This document shows positions 46,029 to 61,000 of a stretch of DNA of 64,000 nt, one piece after another. The position numbers and the translations under genes are program-made. The notes beneath the pieces are model-generated. The model ran no database searches. It had not been told where the DNA came from and worked only from the letters and a program-made list of their open reading frames with translations. Source of the stretch: Ascidia mentula (taxonomy: Eukaryota; Chordata; Ascidiacea; Phlebobranchia; Ascidiidae); NCBI GenBank assembly GCA_947561715.1, contig OX387197.1, positions 11,157,001 to 11,221,000 of the forward strand, in the 5' to 3' direction. Positions within the stretch are counted from its first letter, which is position 1, and each line of letters starts with the position of its first letter.

Positions 46029-49000
46029 ATGGAAATCTGGAGAGGGAGGAAGTCTGCTCGCTACTTTTCGCTCAAAGCTCTTTTCTTAGTCTTTGCAATA
46101 AACGCCGCCAATGGTAAGTGAAAGGAAATTGCGTTCCCCGGCAAAACCTTGCTCTCGCGCGAGCTGTATTTGCATGCATAATGCATGGCAAGATTGGAGT
46201 AATGTACTGCAGAACCGCCCAGTCGACCCTAAAACTAATTTCGGCGTTAATTAGGGCAAACGGCCACTCGTATCAATCGATCTAACTTGCTGAAATGCTG
46301 TCATTCCATGAACTTTTCCAAGATCGCCCACTGTTAACATAGAACTGAAACTACTTGTATCCTTGTGCGCTCCTATTGTTTGTTCGGCTGCTCGGGTTAA
46401 GACCTTGAGTAGATGCTTTTTAGCACATACGAGAAAAATCCACTTCGGTCACGTACAAATTCCTGGCGCGATGATAAAAAACCTTTCAGTTGGTCTACAG
46501 ACGGCAGCCCTCGTGAACTTGTTGTTGACGAATTAGTTCTAGTGTTTACACTTCCATAGAACGTGTATATACTCCCCTTGAGCATTTTCCTTATGCCCCT
46601 ATTTGTTCGGCGACAACCAACCGCATCAATTTTCCAGGCGGTGTAGAAATGATACATGGTTCTGTGCTGTTCGTTTCCCATCTCGAATGCACTGATCTAT
46701 GTTGACATAATCTCATCTCACAGCAACGAAGGGCGATGAAAAACATAAGCCTGGCAGCACACAAGGCCCCGCCCGCTGGATTGGTTGCGTTTCACGTTTT
46801 AATGTCGCCGAGCCAAGACAAACACTCTCTTATCCCGAGCGCCCTATTAATTGAACCAGAATTTGTCACTTTTGTTTGTCTGCAAAAGCCGTGGGCAAAC
46901 CAACTTTAATGGAAGGCCGCGATAGGGTCTTACATCAAGATTAGCAGAGCATGACTGTCGATATTTGCGAGATAGCAGCAGGTGCTGGGGATATGCTTGC
47001 CGGAAAGCACGTATTATATACAGAGCAGGTATACGCACGGAACGTGTAAACAGTCATTAGCAGTTTCCAGTTAACATCTAGATCGCACGGCGCTTGTAAC
47101 ATGTATACGTTTGTAATTCGCCCTTCCGGCCATTTTGTGTCGGTTCGCAGCGCCCGATTATGCGCGCGATTGTTTATTCAAGCGTGTCTAACTTGTTGCC
47201 ACATCTCGTCGTGCCATATTGTTTTCTTGCGCCCAGTTTGTGTGAGTAGCCACATTAGAAACACTAGAAGTCAATCTTCCTGTGGCCGCTGTGAGATCCC
47301 CTCGCGCCATCTGCTTATCCTTGCGCGTTGCTAGCCAATCTCTCTTCACCGAATGCCGACAGACTTGACACATAAATAATGCAAGGCAATGATTTGCGAA
47401 ACACGAGATATTGAGTTTTCCGCTTAATTACCTGCATGTGCTTTGGTGCACTATTTCACTTCAAACCCATTTTGTCTAAATTCACCGTGAAATCAAAAAC
47501 GGCGCTCGTGTGAAGTATGACGTGACATATGGCGTTTTGCTGATGTCCAGCGTGTCTGTGCGTGCTTAGTGTCATTCATAAATCCTATGCACCAGGTTAA
47601 CATGCGCTTTGCTATTTCATTCAGGTCGATTGAATTTCGGCGGTGGAGGGATACCGTTTCCTATTCCAAGCGAGCTGGCTTGCGAGAATTACCCCATCGT
47701 GCTTCGGTGTCCTGGGACGGATGTGATTGAGGTATTTGCATGATCCTTATGATCTGATCTCATTGTAAACATTCCTTGTCTGGCCTTAAAGCCAGGTTAT
47801 GCTTCTTATTCAAGCCTTAGTGGCCCAGGGCCCTTCTGTAATGATTAAATTTATGTTTGGCCGTGTTTGCCCGACAGCCTCTCACCGCAAGCCGCTGATC
47901 CGTCTTCGTAATTGGTTTAATTGTCGTTGATTAACAACGATTGTTTTTCCTGCCTCTGACTGTCGTCCGGCTTTGCATGTAACATTTCTATGGCTCTGCG
48001 CAGGTCGTAGGAGCGGAGTACGGACGTCAAAATACCGAAACATGTGTAACGAATCCTGAGCAGATGCGTGACACCGATTGTTACATGCCAGAAGCGTCTT
48101 CTATCATGTCAGAAAGGTAAGAAAAAAACAAACGACTTACGTTGAGCCTGGTTCAATAGCAAACCTTACATAATCATCCAGATGGCAAATGACCTCAAAA
48201 CAAGCACAGATGTGCTGTAAATTTACAACGACTGAACACAAATGTAGTAAAGTAAAGGGTAGTTGTTTGAAACAGGAAGCCTATTTAGAGATATTGGTCC
48301 AACACAATGCAATGGCTATATCTTGGACCTGAGGTGCCTCAAGACACCACAATGTTGACGCTGTACCGAAATAGCTGCTAAGGATCGGTTTCTCCGAAGC
48401 TAATACACGATCCAGCGTAACGCGATGCCCAGACAGATTGATACGGCGGCATTAACGACGCGGCGGTCTGTTGTCGTCGTACACAAGAGACTCTATCGCT
48501 GCCCGATCACCTCCACGGCGTAACAATCGACTTCAACTTGCAGGCGAGGTTCACGGGCGTTACCTCGTCTCTCAGCTCGAGTTGCACAACGATAAAATCA
48601 AGACGCGGTTTTTTAAGCTTGCCGCAAAAATCGAGAGGAATGTCATCGCGAGTCGAATTTACCTTGTAACGACTGACATGTTGTTTAGACGAGTGCGTAT
48701 CTGTTTTACTCTGTTTATTGTGCTGCTTGGCGGGTGGTTCGCGAAATCAGTGAGACGTTCGTTTTAGCAACAAATTAGCTTGAATATTAACATAAGTTGA
48801 AAAATGCCCACCTGGAATTTGGCGACCGTAAATTACTTCATCTTAGTTGAAGTTCGTATATTCGTTTGAAATGTCATGAAACCTTTTCTTTAGCATATGA
48901 TTTTTCCAAACTGATTGACACGATTTCACTGGCATAATTTCTTCAAAATCCATTAGACACACTCTTGGAGTTTCAAAGTTATAAAGTATGGTTAGCTGAT

Positions 49001-52000
49001 GGATAAAAAGTATCAAAACCCATTTTCATTTTCTTTTCACTAAAAGCCTTACCCACTTTCTTATGAAGCGCACGACATTGCCATGAGAAAAAATATATGC
49101 TGGGAAATTTGACTGGGAACATATTGGTGGTTTCATCGTCCAGCTGCGAAAAGTTGCCGATAATTCAATTGAATCTCCATGTCGATGCCGACGGCCTTGG
49201 AGTTTGGCTTCGACTCGGTTAGGGTTTTCCGCGACAGACCTTCCTCACAATAAATCCCCGCTGTGCTCGATATGAGATGAGTATGCGTCGATTTGGAGCA
49301 TGACTGCGATAAACCCCCGTACAAACTGGTGTTAGCTCTCTTAAACACACGCTGGTAGTGCGGAAATAATCTCAGTTTAAGTTTATTGTTGTTAGTGTTG
49401 CACAGAAAACAATAAAAAGTTACAAAATCCTGAACAGTAACTCTTTCAACTTTATATATTGAAAAAACTGTAATAGACAAGATTTGTGGACTTTTTTATG
49501 AGGTTTGAACGACTGCATTTCACCTTACGAGTTCTGATGGGAATAAACGATGGGATTATGACAAAAACAGGTTTTTATCCGGATCTGTAGCGCTAAGCAC
49601 ACTCCAACCAGATGAAAAAGACACAACGGAAAATATACAACTTTTCCTTATGACATGTTGTGGTATCATATGACAACAAATATTTAAAAAAAAGCTTTAG
49701 CATGTCATTTTCCTTTACCGTGGTCGATTGTGATCATTTCCTTTTTCGATTTTGGGTCACCCTGTGTCTGATAAAGTTTGTCGAGTGTTTTAATCAGCTA
49801 CCTCAGTTCCCCTGCAAATGGCGTTATCGCCGACATCGATCCACTTTCTTTGTCCGCCGTGACAGGTCGTCCACCATTTTGTGTATTGCGATCGTTAGTC
49901 CATCAATCCTAATTAGCTTATTGGTCACGTGACTGAGCGCTTGGCTGACCATCCGCAGTTTATTGTCTCTTGTTCAGGAAACTGCTTAATGCGCTCGCTT
50001 TTCTCTATGTATCATTGCCTTTAAAAATTTTAAGCTCGAAATCGATAACAAAGGTGTAGGGGCTGCACAAGACAAACAAACAACCTACACAGTGGACGTC
50101 ACACGTGGTTATCGACAGAGTAAATGACCGTTGTGGGCAACAAGTAGCAGTATTGTCTTTCGAAGGTCAGCATGCACATGGGTCGGCAGTGTCAGATAGC
50201 AATCAGCTTTGTACCGTGTTTCTGACCCAACCGGGTTTGATTTTTGTTGTTTTAGCAGCGGATTTTGAAGATGTTTTTTTTACATCGCTTGCCAGTCCAT
50301 TCTACCCCGCCGACCGTGCTTTGCCCATGTCCGGGAGGATAAGTCTTGGCGGCGCTACGCCAAAAGTAGTTACCCCAGGAAACCTAATTAGGCTGGGCCA
50401 GTGGAAGAGGCCGTTCGTTCTGGGGAACTGTTCTCCTTGCTCCCTTGAAATGATAAAATCAAGTAGCCGACGTTTTGTAGAGACAAACGGGATGGCCACA
50501 CGCCGCTCGAATTCTCGGCGTCCTCGCTATGCAAGTGCGAAGAAACTCGAGTCACAAAACTGACAGAGTTTTCAATTCACACCCCGTAATTGAGGGTCTG
50601 GCGTCTGCGGTGTGGTTGGTTTAGTGCCCGCCGCTGAGGCTGCAAACCACGTAAGCTCGCCACGGGTCAAGTCGCTGATGTCCGATGGTTCATTGCGGTC
50701 CGCTGTGGAGCTGATGCTCCTTGAATAGCCAAGTCCAGGTCCCGCCGTTCCCCTTCTAACGACCGTTAAAGTTTAGGAAACTCTCATTTAATTATGAAGC
50801 CGACGGCATGTGTGCTTGACATGCCTCAATGACGACATGCGCCATTCCACCCGTTTCTTTGCTCCCGAGGTTAACCGATCGGCGACAAGAAAGGGTGTGA
50901 TGACGGCAGCTGTTATCAACCGACCACCGCGGCTAAAGTTACCTCAATGCTAGCGCACTTTATCCGTTCGGCCGTAATGCACGGCTGCCACATTGCTCCC
51001 GGTGCCATTGTTGAAGCGCCATCGCTTTACCTGCTGACAACTTAATGGTGTAGCCGGTTAACTATTAAAAGCTCGTTTGCGATACGCAATTTGTCGATTC
51101 TGGAAAACACAGACCATTTAGAAAACACCAAATTGGCCCAGTTTCCATATCGCTAAGATTTTCTTGTTTATGGCAGGAACTGTCGGTGGTCTTTTGCGAC
51201 CGAATTAAAATTCTTTAACGTTGGCTTTAAAGATTTTGTTAATATTTTTCAGATGCAACAACAAGACACAGTGCAAGGTGACAGTTTCCGAAGATATCTT
51301 CAGACCTGATCCGTGTCCAGGGACGCATAAATATCTTCACGTCACATTTAAATGCGTCAAATACAGTGAGTAGATTAAAAATCGGTCGATTTCATTACAC
51401 GTTCAAATGTTTAATGACTGCTTCAGTAAATAACTAATTTTGAATGCCTGTTTGAAGCCGAAAGCAAACCGGGTCAAAGTAATAAACGGTGGCAAGGCAC
51501 TGCCCGGCGAATTCGTTTTTTTTTTTATTTCCGCAAGGCCTCATAAACTTTACGAGTTGTGGATTTTGACGGCTCCTTTTACGAGGGACCACCGCCTGGT
51601 CAGTAATTTTAGCTGGCCCATGTTGGCGGGATCGTCAGCTTCGCCGAGCGACCAGCGACGATCCAAACCTGTAATTAGTTTAACGAATCATTATCCCTCC
51701 TTGTGTTTGTTTTCTGATCTCCCGTTCAATTAGCTCGCGACCCCCCGGCGACTGAGGCCGACGAGGGTGCTTGCTGCTGTTTTAGAGGGGGGAGATCAGA
51801 AGGTTTTCGTCGTCGCGCTTCGTTTGTTCTTGTAAATTTAATCGTTGTCGCTTTACCACATATAATAATGGCCAATTACGCAAACGTTTCCAATTTATGA
51901 ACTGTTTTACGACATTGCATTGCGGTTAAACGATACCACGCCCACTGCAATTATAAACATGCGTTTAATCGTGCCAAAGTAAAATTCCCGTGTTAATTGC

Positions 52001-55000
52001 CTGGCAATGTTAATACGTTTCCTAAGTTTATAACAAACCAACTTCGACTAAGTATCCGCACTTCAACCAGTCAGTAAATTGCTTCCGCTTTCTAGTGTTC
52101 GGGTGTCCTGGAATGTTAAATGGAATTGGTTCGAATGTAAGCTTGGATATTGCCATGTCGCCACGGGCTGGTACTTGGCTCAAAGATCCACTGTACAACC
52201 CACAACACGTGTTTTTCATTCCGAAATCCCAACAAATTGTACAGGTCAGTTGATTTTTAAATGTTTTTTAATTATACATTGTATTTGTGACCAAAATTTC
52301 TGAATGTGGCACTTTCCCCATCATTGTTAACTTTCTCATTGCATTAGCAATTACATATATTGACATATTCATACAGGATTACGAAGACACTGACCAGTTT
52401 CTTCACGGAGATCCAATTTTCACCTACAACCTACCTTCGCCTATTTCTGGCACCAGTGTTGTCATTTACGATGGCAACGTCTACTATGTGAAGGTATGAA
52501 GCCCCAAAAGCAACGAAATGCCTTGGTAACTTACAACTTCGCTTTTTTTTAGGCTGGAACTCGTCACATCGTAAAATACAGCATGCTCGTTCGAATTCGG
52601 ATGAGAGAAGGTTCTGTTCCCGGTTACACGGGCAAGCGTTCTTCCACACACAGAGGAAGTATGAACGGCATCGAACTTTCGGTTGACGAGGAAGGTCTCT
52701 GGGCGATTTACACGAGCACACACGACTCGGATTATGTTGTGTTGAGCAAACTGAACAAGGATGATCTGCAGCTTGAGGTGGGAAATACATGCTCATGGCA
52801 AAAGTTAAAAAAAAAAAATTGCGTTAAATAATACTGAATGTAATTTGATTTGTGTGTAACGTAGGCTTTAGTGCATATGAGAGGTTACATGCATATGGTG
52901 AAAGAGGTTTGCATCGAACACCTAATAATTTGCTTTGCCGCCAAGGTAGCTTTACACTGTTGATTTTCTCACCAGAATACGTGGCGCACCACTTATCAGA
53001 AGAAATCGGCTATGCACACATTTCTAATTTGTGGAGTTATGTATGTGGTTGGATACCAGTCTGGAAACATCGAGTACACCTTCAACACCAATGTCAACAA
53101 ACGTCAAGGGAAAACTAGCACCATTGGCTTCGATCGAAACCGATCTTACCTGGCTCCCTCCCGTCAGAGAATTTCATCCAAGCAAAACCTTGCGCTGGGG
53201 AGGTCTTTTAGAAATTACAACTTCACGTCTGTGAAGTACAACCCCAGGGAGCGCTTACTTTATGCCTGGGATGCGTCGCGAAGCAATGCTGTGTATTACA
53301 AACTTCATTTCGACAAGTCTCATCCAGCAGACGGTAAACAGTGTTACGCAAACCCATTAACTAATCTTTACGTAATATGTTGATATTTGTAGCCAACCGT
53401 GTGACCACCACAACACCAGTCCAAACTACAACTACGACCAGGCGATTCCCGATAGTGACGTCACACCCTCCTCCTCCTCCATTATTCCCAGCCAAAACTA
53501 CAGATGTTCCTTCCCTCCCAACATCCCCGGGATTGTCCATTGACCATAAATGCCCGCCCACAGAACGCGACGGATTTTCTTTTCCAATTACCAACGCCGG
53601 ATCATATGCGACAGTGCCGTGTGGAGACAACGTGGAAGGTATAGTCATATCTTGGTCGTACTTCTAAGCTGGTAAAATTGAATTTTGAATTGAAAAAAAA
53701 TCGTCGTTTTGTTATTTTAAATGCCTTGTGTCAATACCCATTGGGATTGTGACCTGTGTTTTTTGTAGCCCATTTTTCTTTGTCACGGGCAATGTCGGCC
53801 CAACGACGATCCCTAGGTGTTTGTTCAAGAGAAAAACACCCTGTGCTCTGTCTTTAAAAAAACAAACCGTATCCGGCCTTTTCACTGTTCCGTCGCATTT
53901 AAATACGACATTTGTGTTGTACGAACTGCAAAAACATGTTGCCCCACCGGGAGTGTCATGGAGTTAGTCGCAATTGTGATTGTTCTTGTTTGTTGCAAGC
54001 ATCGGCATCCAGCCTTTGGTATCAAAGCTAACCCTCGTCACTTTTTTGGCATGTTTTCATACGCTAATTGCCTGCATAGTTGTTACTTGATACTACTCTG
54101 TGCCCGGTGGTGGCGAAGTTGCAGCGTTAACTGTCTGCTGCCAAAACACCACTGTGGTGTTACCGGTAATGAGCCCTCCCCCGGCGCGCCGAGACATTGG
54201 CAGAATCAACAAGTGTCAATCTCTACGCCTGTCTTCCGCCCAGGCGGCTGTTTTAAAGCGCCGTTTGTCTCCATAGGCGAAGCCTCTTGGCAATGCGAGA
54301 TCGATCAATACACTGGGGAAGCGAATTGGGAGCTTCAAGGTCCTGACATATCGAGCTGCTATACTTGGATTAGAGATTTGGAACAAAGCCTTGTCAACGG
54401 TATGAGATAAATGTTGAATTGTTTGTTTCACGCCATGATGGTCCGCGAAACCTAAATACCGAGAGTTTATAGTATGAGAATCATATAGCTTTCAACCACA
54501 GTAACTTGTACATATACAGTGTAGGGCTTGCGCACTACCAGTCTCCATAACCTCGTAAGAAACGATGTCCCAAATAACACTGGGCGGTTACGTAACGTCT
54601 GCTTGCATGTTCAGGTGAAATCCAACCGAACGTCGCGGTCGAAAGCCTTTCGCGTGACCTCCAGGTCACCTCCCAATCAGGAACACCACTGAGAAGTGGT
54701 GAAATCAGTGACGCTGCGCGACTGATGAAGCTCGCCCTGGAAAACACAGATCAACTCACTACATTTCAAGTGCAAAAGTTGACCGAGGTGAGCTGCTTGG
54801 GAGAAAGTTGGCTTACGAGTGATAATTTGACTTAACGTTCGAAAACAGTGATGTAATTGTTTCGACAACGTCTGTGTCATCGCGAGAGGTTTGAGGTGAT
54901 GGTGGTACTCCGCTATTTAGCGTTGCAGCGACAACCCGCTTCCCCGATGACGCTTGGTCTGACTTGTTGCTGACACTTGCTTTGGTTATGCGCTTAATTG

Positions 55001-58000
55001 GCTAATCCAGGTGCGGTGATGGCCGGAAACGGGAAAATGAGTCTATAGGAAACCCGACCTGGCCTATCATGGTGGCCGTCCCATGAGCACGTACCTGACC
55101 AAAGGGTAGTGCGACCAGGACGAACCATCATCTGGCATCAGTCAGATCGTTAATCCGCTTGCTGTCGGTTTTTGCTGCGCGGTTTCGTCATGGTTGCTTC
55201 GTTCCGAGTATGGGAGCGCTCGCAGTATCTCATTTCGGCAAACAAACAATGCTCGAGGTGGAACTGACGGGGGTCAATCGCACGTGCCTTCAACGGGCCC
55301 CTACGCCGTGTCCACAGCGAATGTAATCAAAGGGAGAACACGCCCAGCCCCATCTCTCCAGCTAAGGGCTAGCTTGTGTGCTGCAGGCAAATACTCGCTT
55401 TTCGATGGGTAGGAATATTGACGCACCGCCGTCTTTCAGTTTCCCGCCGACGTGTTTGTTTTGGAGAGCGGTCACTTAAGCGCGGGGCCGCGACCTGTGT
55501 GCCGCGATCCAACCAGCCGTGTTCATATATGGGTAGCGTCACCTACAGTTTGTGTGTTGGTTGAAGTGGTTGTAGAGCGTGAGAAGGAAACCCACTCCGC
55601 GACAAAATTTGCCTCCTCTCGTGTTTAGTGCCACAACATACACGGTTTGGTGATTCCTGACGATCTAGTTTTCATCACAAGAAAGTTTACCTTGTTGCAA
55701 CTACAGACCTTTCTCGCGTCGACATTTTGTGTTCGAAGGAATTGCGAAGAAATGACAATACCAAAAACCTACGATAGGTATATTACCACTCGGGCACATT
55801 AGGCAAATTTACAAAACAGTGTTGCTATTAATTTATCACTCAGATTGGGATTCTGTTGTTTCATATGACTTGACGCAAGGTAGCATGATGTTGCAAGTAA
55901 TTTTTTAAGTTCGATTCCTTTCCATTTACCGTTTTCCGTGAGCCCTTTTCTTTACCGTGACAAACGTCGTCTATTGCCGAAATGACGCATCGACTACGAA
56001 TCGTACCAAACACTCCCTTTTGCGCGCTCAGTTGCCAAAGAAAACTTTCCCAAATTTAACTCAGCCTCCGCTTTCCCGGCGTAAAATACGATTGTAAATG
56101 AGCGTGACGAAAGAGCATACGTCACAGGCATACCTAAGTTAACGGACGCTTGGATGAAGAATTCCTGAGTGGCGAGATTCTCGAGAAAATCCGTCGACGT
56201 TTTGATGTAATAACGCAGCGCTCCGTGTTTTAAACTATCGAAGACCTTTAGTTGGCCATACAAGTCGTTGTCGTACGCAAAGCAATTACATCCATCGTGA
56301 TATTAACAGTTAGTAGCCTGGGGCTTAAACAACAAGTGACGTCATATCCTCTGCAATGCATTAAATGATTTATCTGCATGTTGTAGCGAAAATTGGTTTT
56401 GGCATTTTAAGCAAGGAAAAATTTAAAAGCTCTAATGGAAATGATTTCCACTTAAAACCACAGTCTAGTTTTATGTCGCTGTCAATTTGTTTTCTGAGTT
56501 TTGACATGCTTGAAATTGATTTTGACCGTGCCCTGTGAGCACGTTTTAGCGGAGATATTTATCTCGTTCTAATTAAACAGGGCATTTCGAGGTCTACCGA
56601 CGCACTCATCAGCAGCACGAACAAGCAATCGTGGATGGATATGAACGTTAAAACAAAGCACAAAAGTGTCAACGACATCTTACAGAGTGTGGAGGCCGCT
56701 GGATTTTTACTGTTGAATAATGCTGGTGTTTCGAAATCAGGTAACTTTAATCCCATGCTTTCTTGCAGCGAATATTTGATTTAAAACCACGTGTAATATA
56801 GCCAAGGAATCATGTGTCAAATTTGGATAGATAGTCCGATATTTTTTCATGATCATGCTAGCATGAATTATTCATTAGCTTTGGAAAGTTCCAATGCAGC
56901 AACGTAAGTTGAATTGCTGACGACGCCTTTCCTTGTCAGGTTTGAGTCAGTTGGAACAGAGCGATTTGTTGGTGCAAGCGACGGTTCAAAAATCCTCGAA
57001 GTTTCAAACTGTTACTTTTCCCGACCCGTTCAACACAAACCACCGTTCGAAGTGGTCACGCATCGACGATCGCATCGTTATGCCTTCTGACAACATGGCA
57101 TCCCAAGCAAGTCAAGGTAAAAGAGTTTGAATCAAGGCGCTCCATTTTCTTATTTGGGATGAGTGCGAATGGGTAATGGACGTGGTTGGGTATTTTTATT
57201 TTGTGGTCATGGTAGCGTGGAAATCAATGTTCTAAAAATGGTTAAGAATGAGGGAGAATTGTTGGTGTTTTATCAAAGTTCAATAATACCCTGCAAGGCA
57301 ATTTGTACGTTGTTGGACATTCCAGTAATGCAACAACATTTAATATTATTGTGATCTTTAGAACCTTTAGATACAACTCGCCTATGTATTCTACCAGGTA
57401 TCAGCAAGGCTGTTTTCGGCCTATACACCAATCTGGGCGAATTCGCCGGCGCCCCCGCTGAAGAGGGCGACCCCAAACTGTGGCACATCGATTCCCGAGT
57501 CCTTTCAGCATCTCTCGGTCGTCCCAGCAACAAAGTACAACTCAAATCCCCGGTACACATCATCCTCAAAAACAAACAGGTAAGTTTTATCTCCCTTAGT
57601 CGGATCCTCCTAACCGGCATCTAGGGATTTAATCTGTTTCGCTGGCAAACATTCCTCAATGACAACGGTTAACATTTCGTGTGATCGAGCTCCTCGTAAA
57701 TAATTAATGTACCGACCAGCTTCGATGCTCGTATGTTGTAATTATGCGATCTGCCTGCCCATGTTGCCCCCGCACATCGAGCGGCTAATGAATGCGATAT
57801 TTCGAGCTCCCTTGGCCCATCTCCGGATCGTTTACGCACGACTGCACTATTTACAAGCATACCGCGTGTAGCTGGGATTCTGCTCTGCGCAGACAGTGTC
57901 CAGTTACTCGTAAATACAGCTGACTCTCTCTTTCGAATCTACCCGCCTTTGCTGCTTGTCGGTTTTTCCTGTTCGCCGAGCTCAGCTTTTTAAGGCAAGT

Positions 58001-61000
58001 GAACAGCAGATCATCCCCGAGACTCGGTCAAGAGCACGTAAGGCCTTTGACCCTCTAATGTCCCCCGCGCCCCGTGGGGTAACTTATTGTTGACCGGCCA
58101 ATTGTCCCAGGATTGGCAACAAACCTGCACACAACGGGAGATTAACTTGCGAACTTTTGACAGAGAAACAGAATCCTTCGCTCTCGTAATGCTAAAAGCA
58201 TGTCGCGGCGCCTGGACGATACAGTTAACGGACTGACGCTAATTCGCAGCCCCGCGTACAGTAAACAATGATTATCGTTCTTGTGTTTGCGGTCTTCCAA
58301 AAGGGTTTCCCTGTGCCATTTTGCCCACTGATACCCTGTGGGGAAGAGTCACGTTATTGTAAGTCATCTGCTTTGGTTAAGATTTTTATCAGTTGGCAAG
58401 TAATCCACCCGGGTTTGTTCGAATGTTTTGTTGGTTTAGACTTCTGTCTAAGTTATGCTGTTCTCGCCGCGCGACGCAATGGCCGAATCATTGCTGCCGC
58501 GATCCCACGGCAAAAACTAATGAGACGTTATATTTGCGCAACGCTTGTACTGTTTCGAACCCGGGCACTGTCAAAACATGGCAGAAGAAGAAACGCATCT
58601 TGCGTAGGTCCAGTTAATTGATTGGCGCTTGTGATTAGCTGACCAGCTGAGTGGATACTTGGGCGAGGACCAGGGACTTGTCTTTCCACTAAACTGTTTT
58701 GGGGATCACTACTCCGAATTCTTGCCCGTAATAAAGTTTAGACCGAACAAGCGCACACTTGTTGTTACGTCAGTACCTGCCTCGAGAAATAAATAGAGTC
58801 ACTTTCCAACTCTTTGCAATTTGCCGCCGTGTTATTTTAACCTTTGACCTTCAGCAGTCCGTGTAGTTCCGCATGGCTGGCATCGTTGCGCACCCAAAAT
58901 ATAGATCTGTGTTGAGTTGAACTCAATGTAGATCATGAATATATTATGAATGTCGAGCAGTTTTCCCCGTATCGATTTCATAGTATTTTGATGGAATCTG
59001 TCAGTTCGTAAATCTGCACTAAAGGGGGTTGAGTTTCGACCGACTTATCAATATTCGATCCGAAAGCTTTGGGAGAAAATGTCAAAGTCATTCTAACCTA
59101 ATCCCTTGTTCCAACAGGCCAGCGACGCAGAGAGGAAATGTGTCTACTGGTCGTACTCCGAAAGGTTGGTACACTTCTAATGTTTATTGCCCTGCAGTAT
59201 CAAAGAAACTAATTGAGTTACTGCTTTTGCTGCAGCGAGCGTGTGGGAAAGTGGAGTAGCAGTGGCTGCGTGGTGACATCATCAAACGTGACGCATACCG
59301 AGTGCAATTGCGATCACCTGACCAACTTTGCCTTGTTGGTGAATGTGGCGGGCGTTGTTGCGAGTCCAGCAAATTCCCTCGCTCTGGAAATCATCACCAG
59401 CGTCGGAATTTGCATTTCTCTTGTCTGTTTGGCGATCTGCATCTACACATTCACCTTTTTCAGGCAAGTGTCGTGAGAAGTTTAAATGATTCTTTTGCTA
59501 CCAATTGCGGGTTAGGCCCGGTCGTTACTGACTGTGCCATGTGACTGGTTTATTTTCTTTGCACAACGTCGACGATTAAAGGTGATTCATTTTGCCGCCA
59601 AATGGTTCATACCAGATTCGCTTTAAGATGTCGTCGGTCGGTGTTCAACATTCGCAATCTCCGTTACAAGCACGCTTTGATGCGCTTGAAACGAGAACAG
59701 CGACCTTGCTTTTCATGGCTCGCTTCCGTTTCCGTGACCGGCGTTTTTCTCTTGTCGCAACAACCTTTGCGATTGCCTTGACGACAGAAGGGCAAGGTGC
59801 ACGGAGGAAATGTTGTCGGCTGATCAAATGCTGGACCCGCGACGCCAAACATAAACAATTTCACTTGCACCTGACGCGTGTTTACGTCGCGTCTGCCATG
59901 TATAACTGCGTCTCCGGCTAAAAGGCGACCCTAACATTGAAGCCGACAGAAATTTGCATAAACATGCAGGTATCAAGACATTGCAACGACGCCAATCGTG
60001 ATCTACTGCCAATTAAGCTGTCACATCTCATACATTCGTTTGATGACAGAATCAAATGCGGCGCCATGCTGGCCCCTCGTGGCATATTGCGCGTGCTTTA
60101 AACGGCCCAAAGAAAAATAAACCAAGCTCAATTTACCAACTTAATTGCAAGTTCGTGAGGGGACGGCGCGGCATCTTTTAAAGCATTTGGACTTGAGACA
60201 CGTGCCAGGTCTACCGAATGTGCATATTTGTTTACCTCAGCGTACATGGTCCAGTCTTACAAAATCATCCCGCGGTCCAGTATAATTACTTTTGTTCATA
60301 CATGTGCAGTACAGTGTGACTCTAGAGAATTAATCTCAGGTTTAGACGCAACTGCCTCAAGGCCTCGGTAAATACCAACACTTATCCCCTCTTCTTAGGC
60401 CAGAAGATCTGGCGGCTTTGCGGGCGATTTAGTGGGATCGTGCGATCACTTTGCGCAGCATGTTCCGAGCGGTTTTCAAACTCGATACTCTTCGTTTAGA
60501 CTGAGTCGCCCGTCAACCGTAACGTCTACGCCTTAAGGCAACTTTGATCGCAAAAATCCACCCAAAACCTTTCCATCGCCTCATGTCACCAGAAAGTTGC
60601 CCCAAATAACCTGGACTGACGTTGTTTAGCCGCGGTAGAACCACCTCTCACTCCACGCCCTTCTGTAACTTGTAATTATGTGCACAGGAACTTGCAGGGG
60701 GATCGGAACACAATCCACAAACACCTGTGTCTGAGCCTCTTTGTTGCCGAGTTGGTTTTCCTCGTGGGAATTAAGCAAACCGCTCATGCAACCCCCTGTG
60801 CGGTGGTGGCTGGAATCCTACATTATACCTTTCTTGCCGCCTTTATGTGGATGGCACTAGAGGGATTTCAACTTTACGTTATGCTGGTGGAGGTTTTTGA
60901 GGGTCGGTCTCGTTGGAAGTGGTACTACCTGACTGGCTACGGTAAGCGTACACGACATTGTTTTAGATGCTGTTAGTAGTTTTTGCGACCAATATTCGTG

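Noticed and set aside
50105..50563. 152-codon frame in latrophilin intron 3
   Set aside because: CpG-rich sequence lengthens random frames. The translation shows no domain, and neighbouring exons join without it.
53817..54276. Upstream part of a 197-codon frame that reads into the HormR exon
   Set aside because: Only 54277-54399 is exon. The acceptor CCATAG at 54276 joins in phase with [15 protein letters not shown] upstream and completes the HormR domain; the part before is intron.
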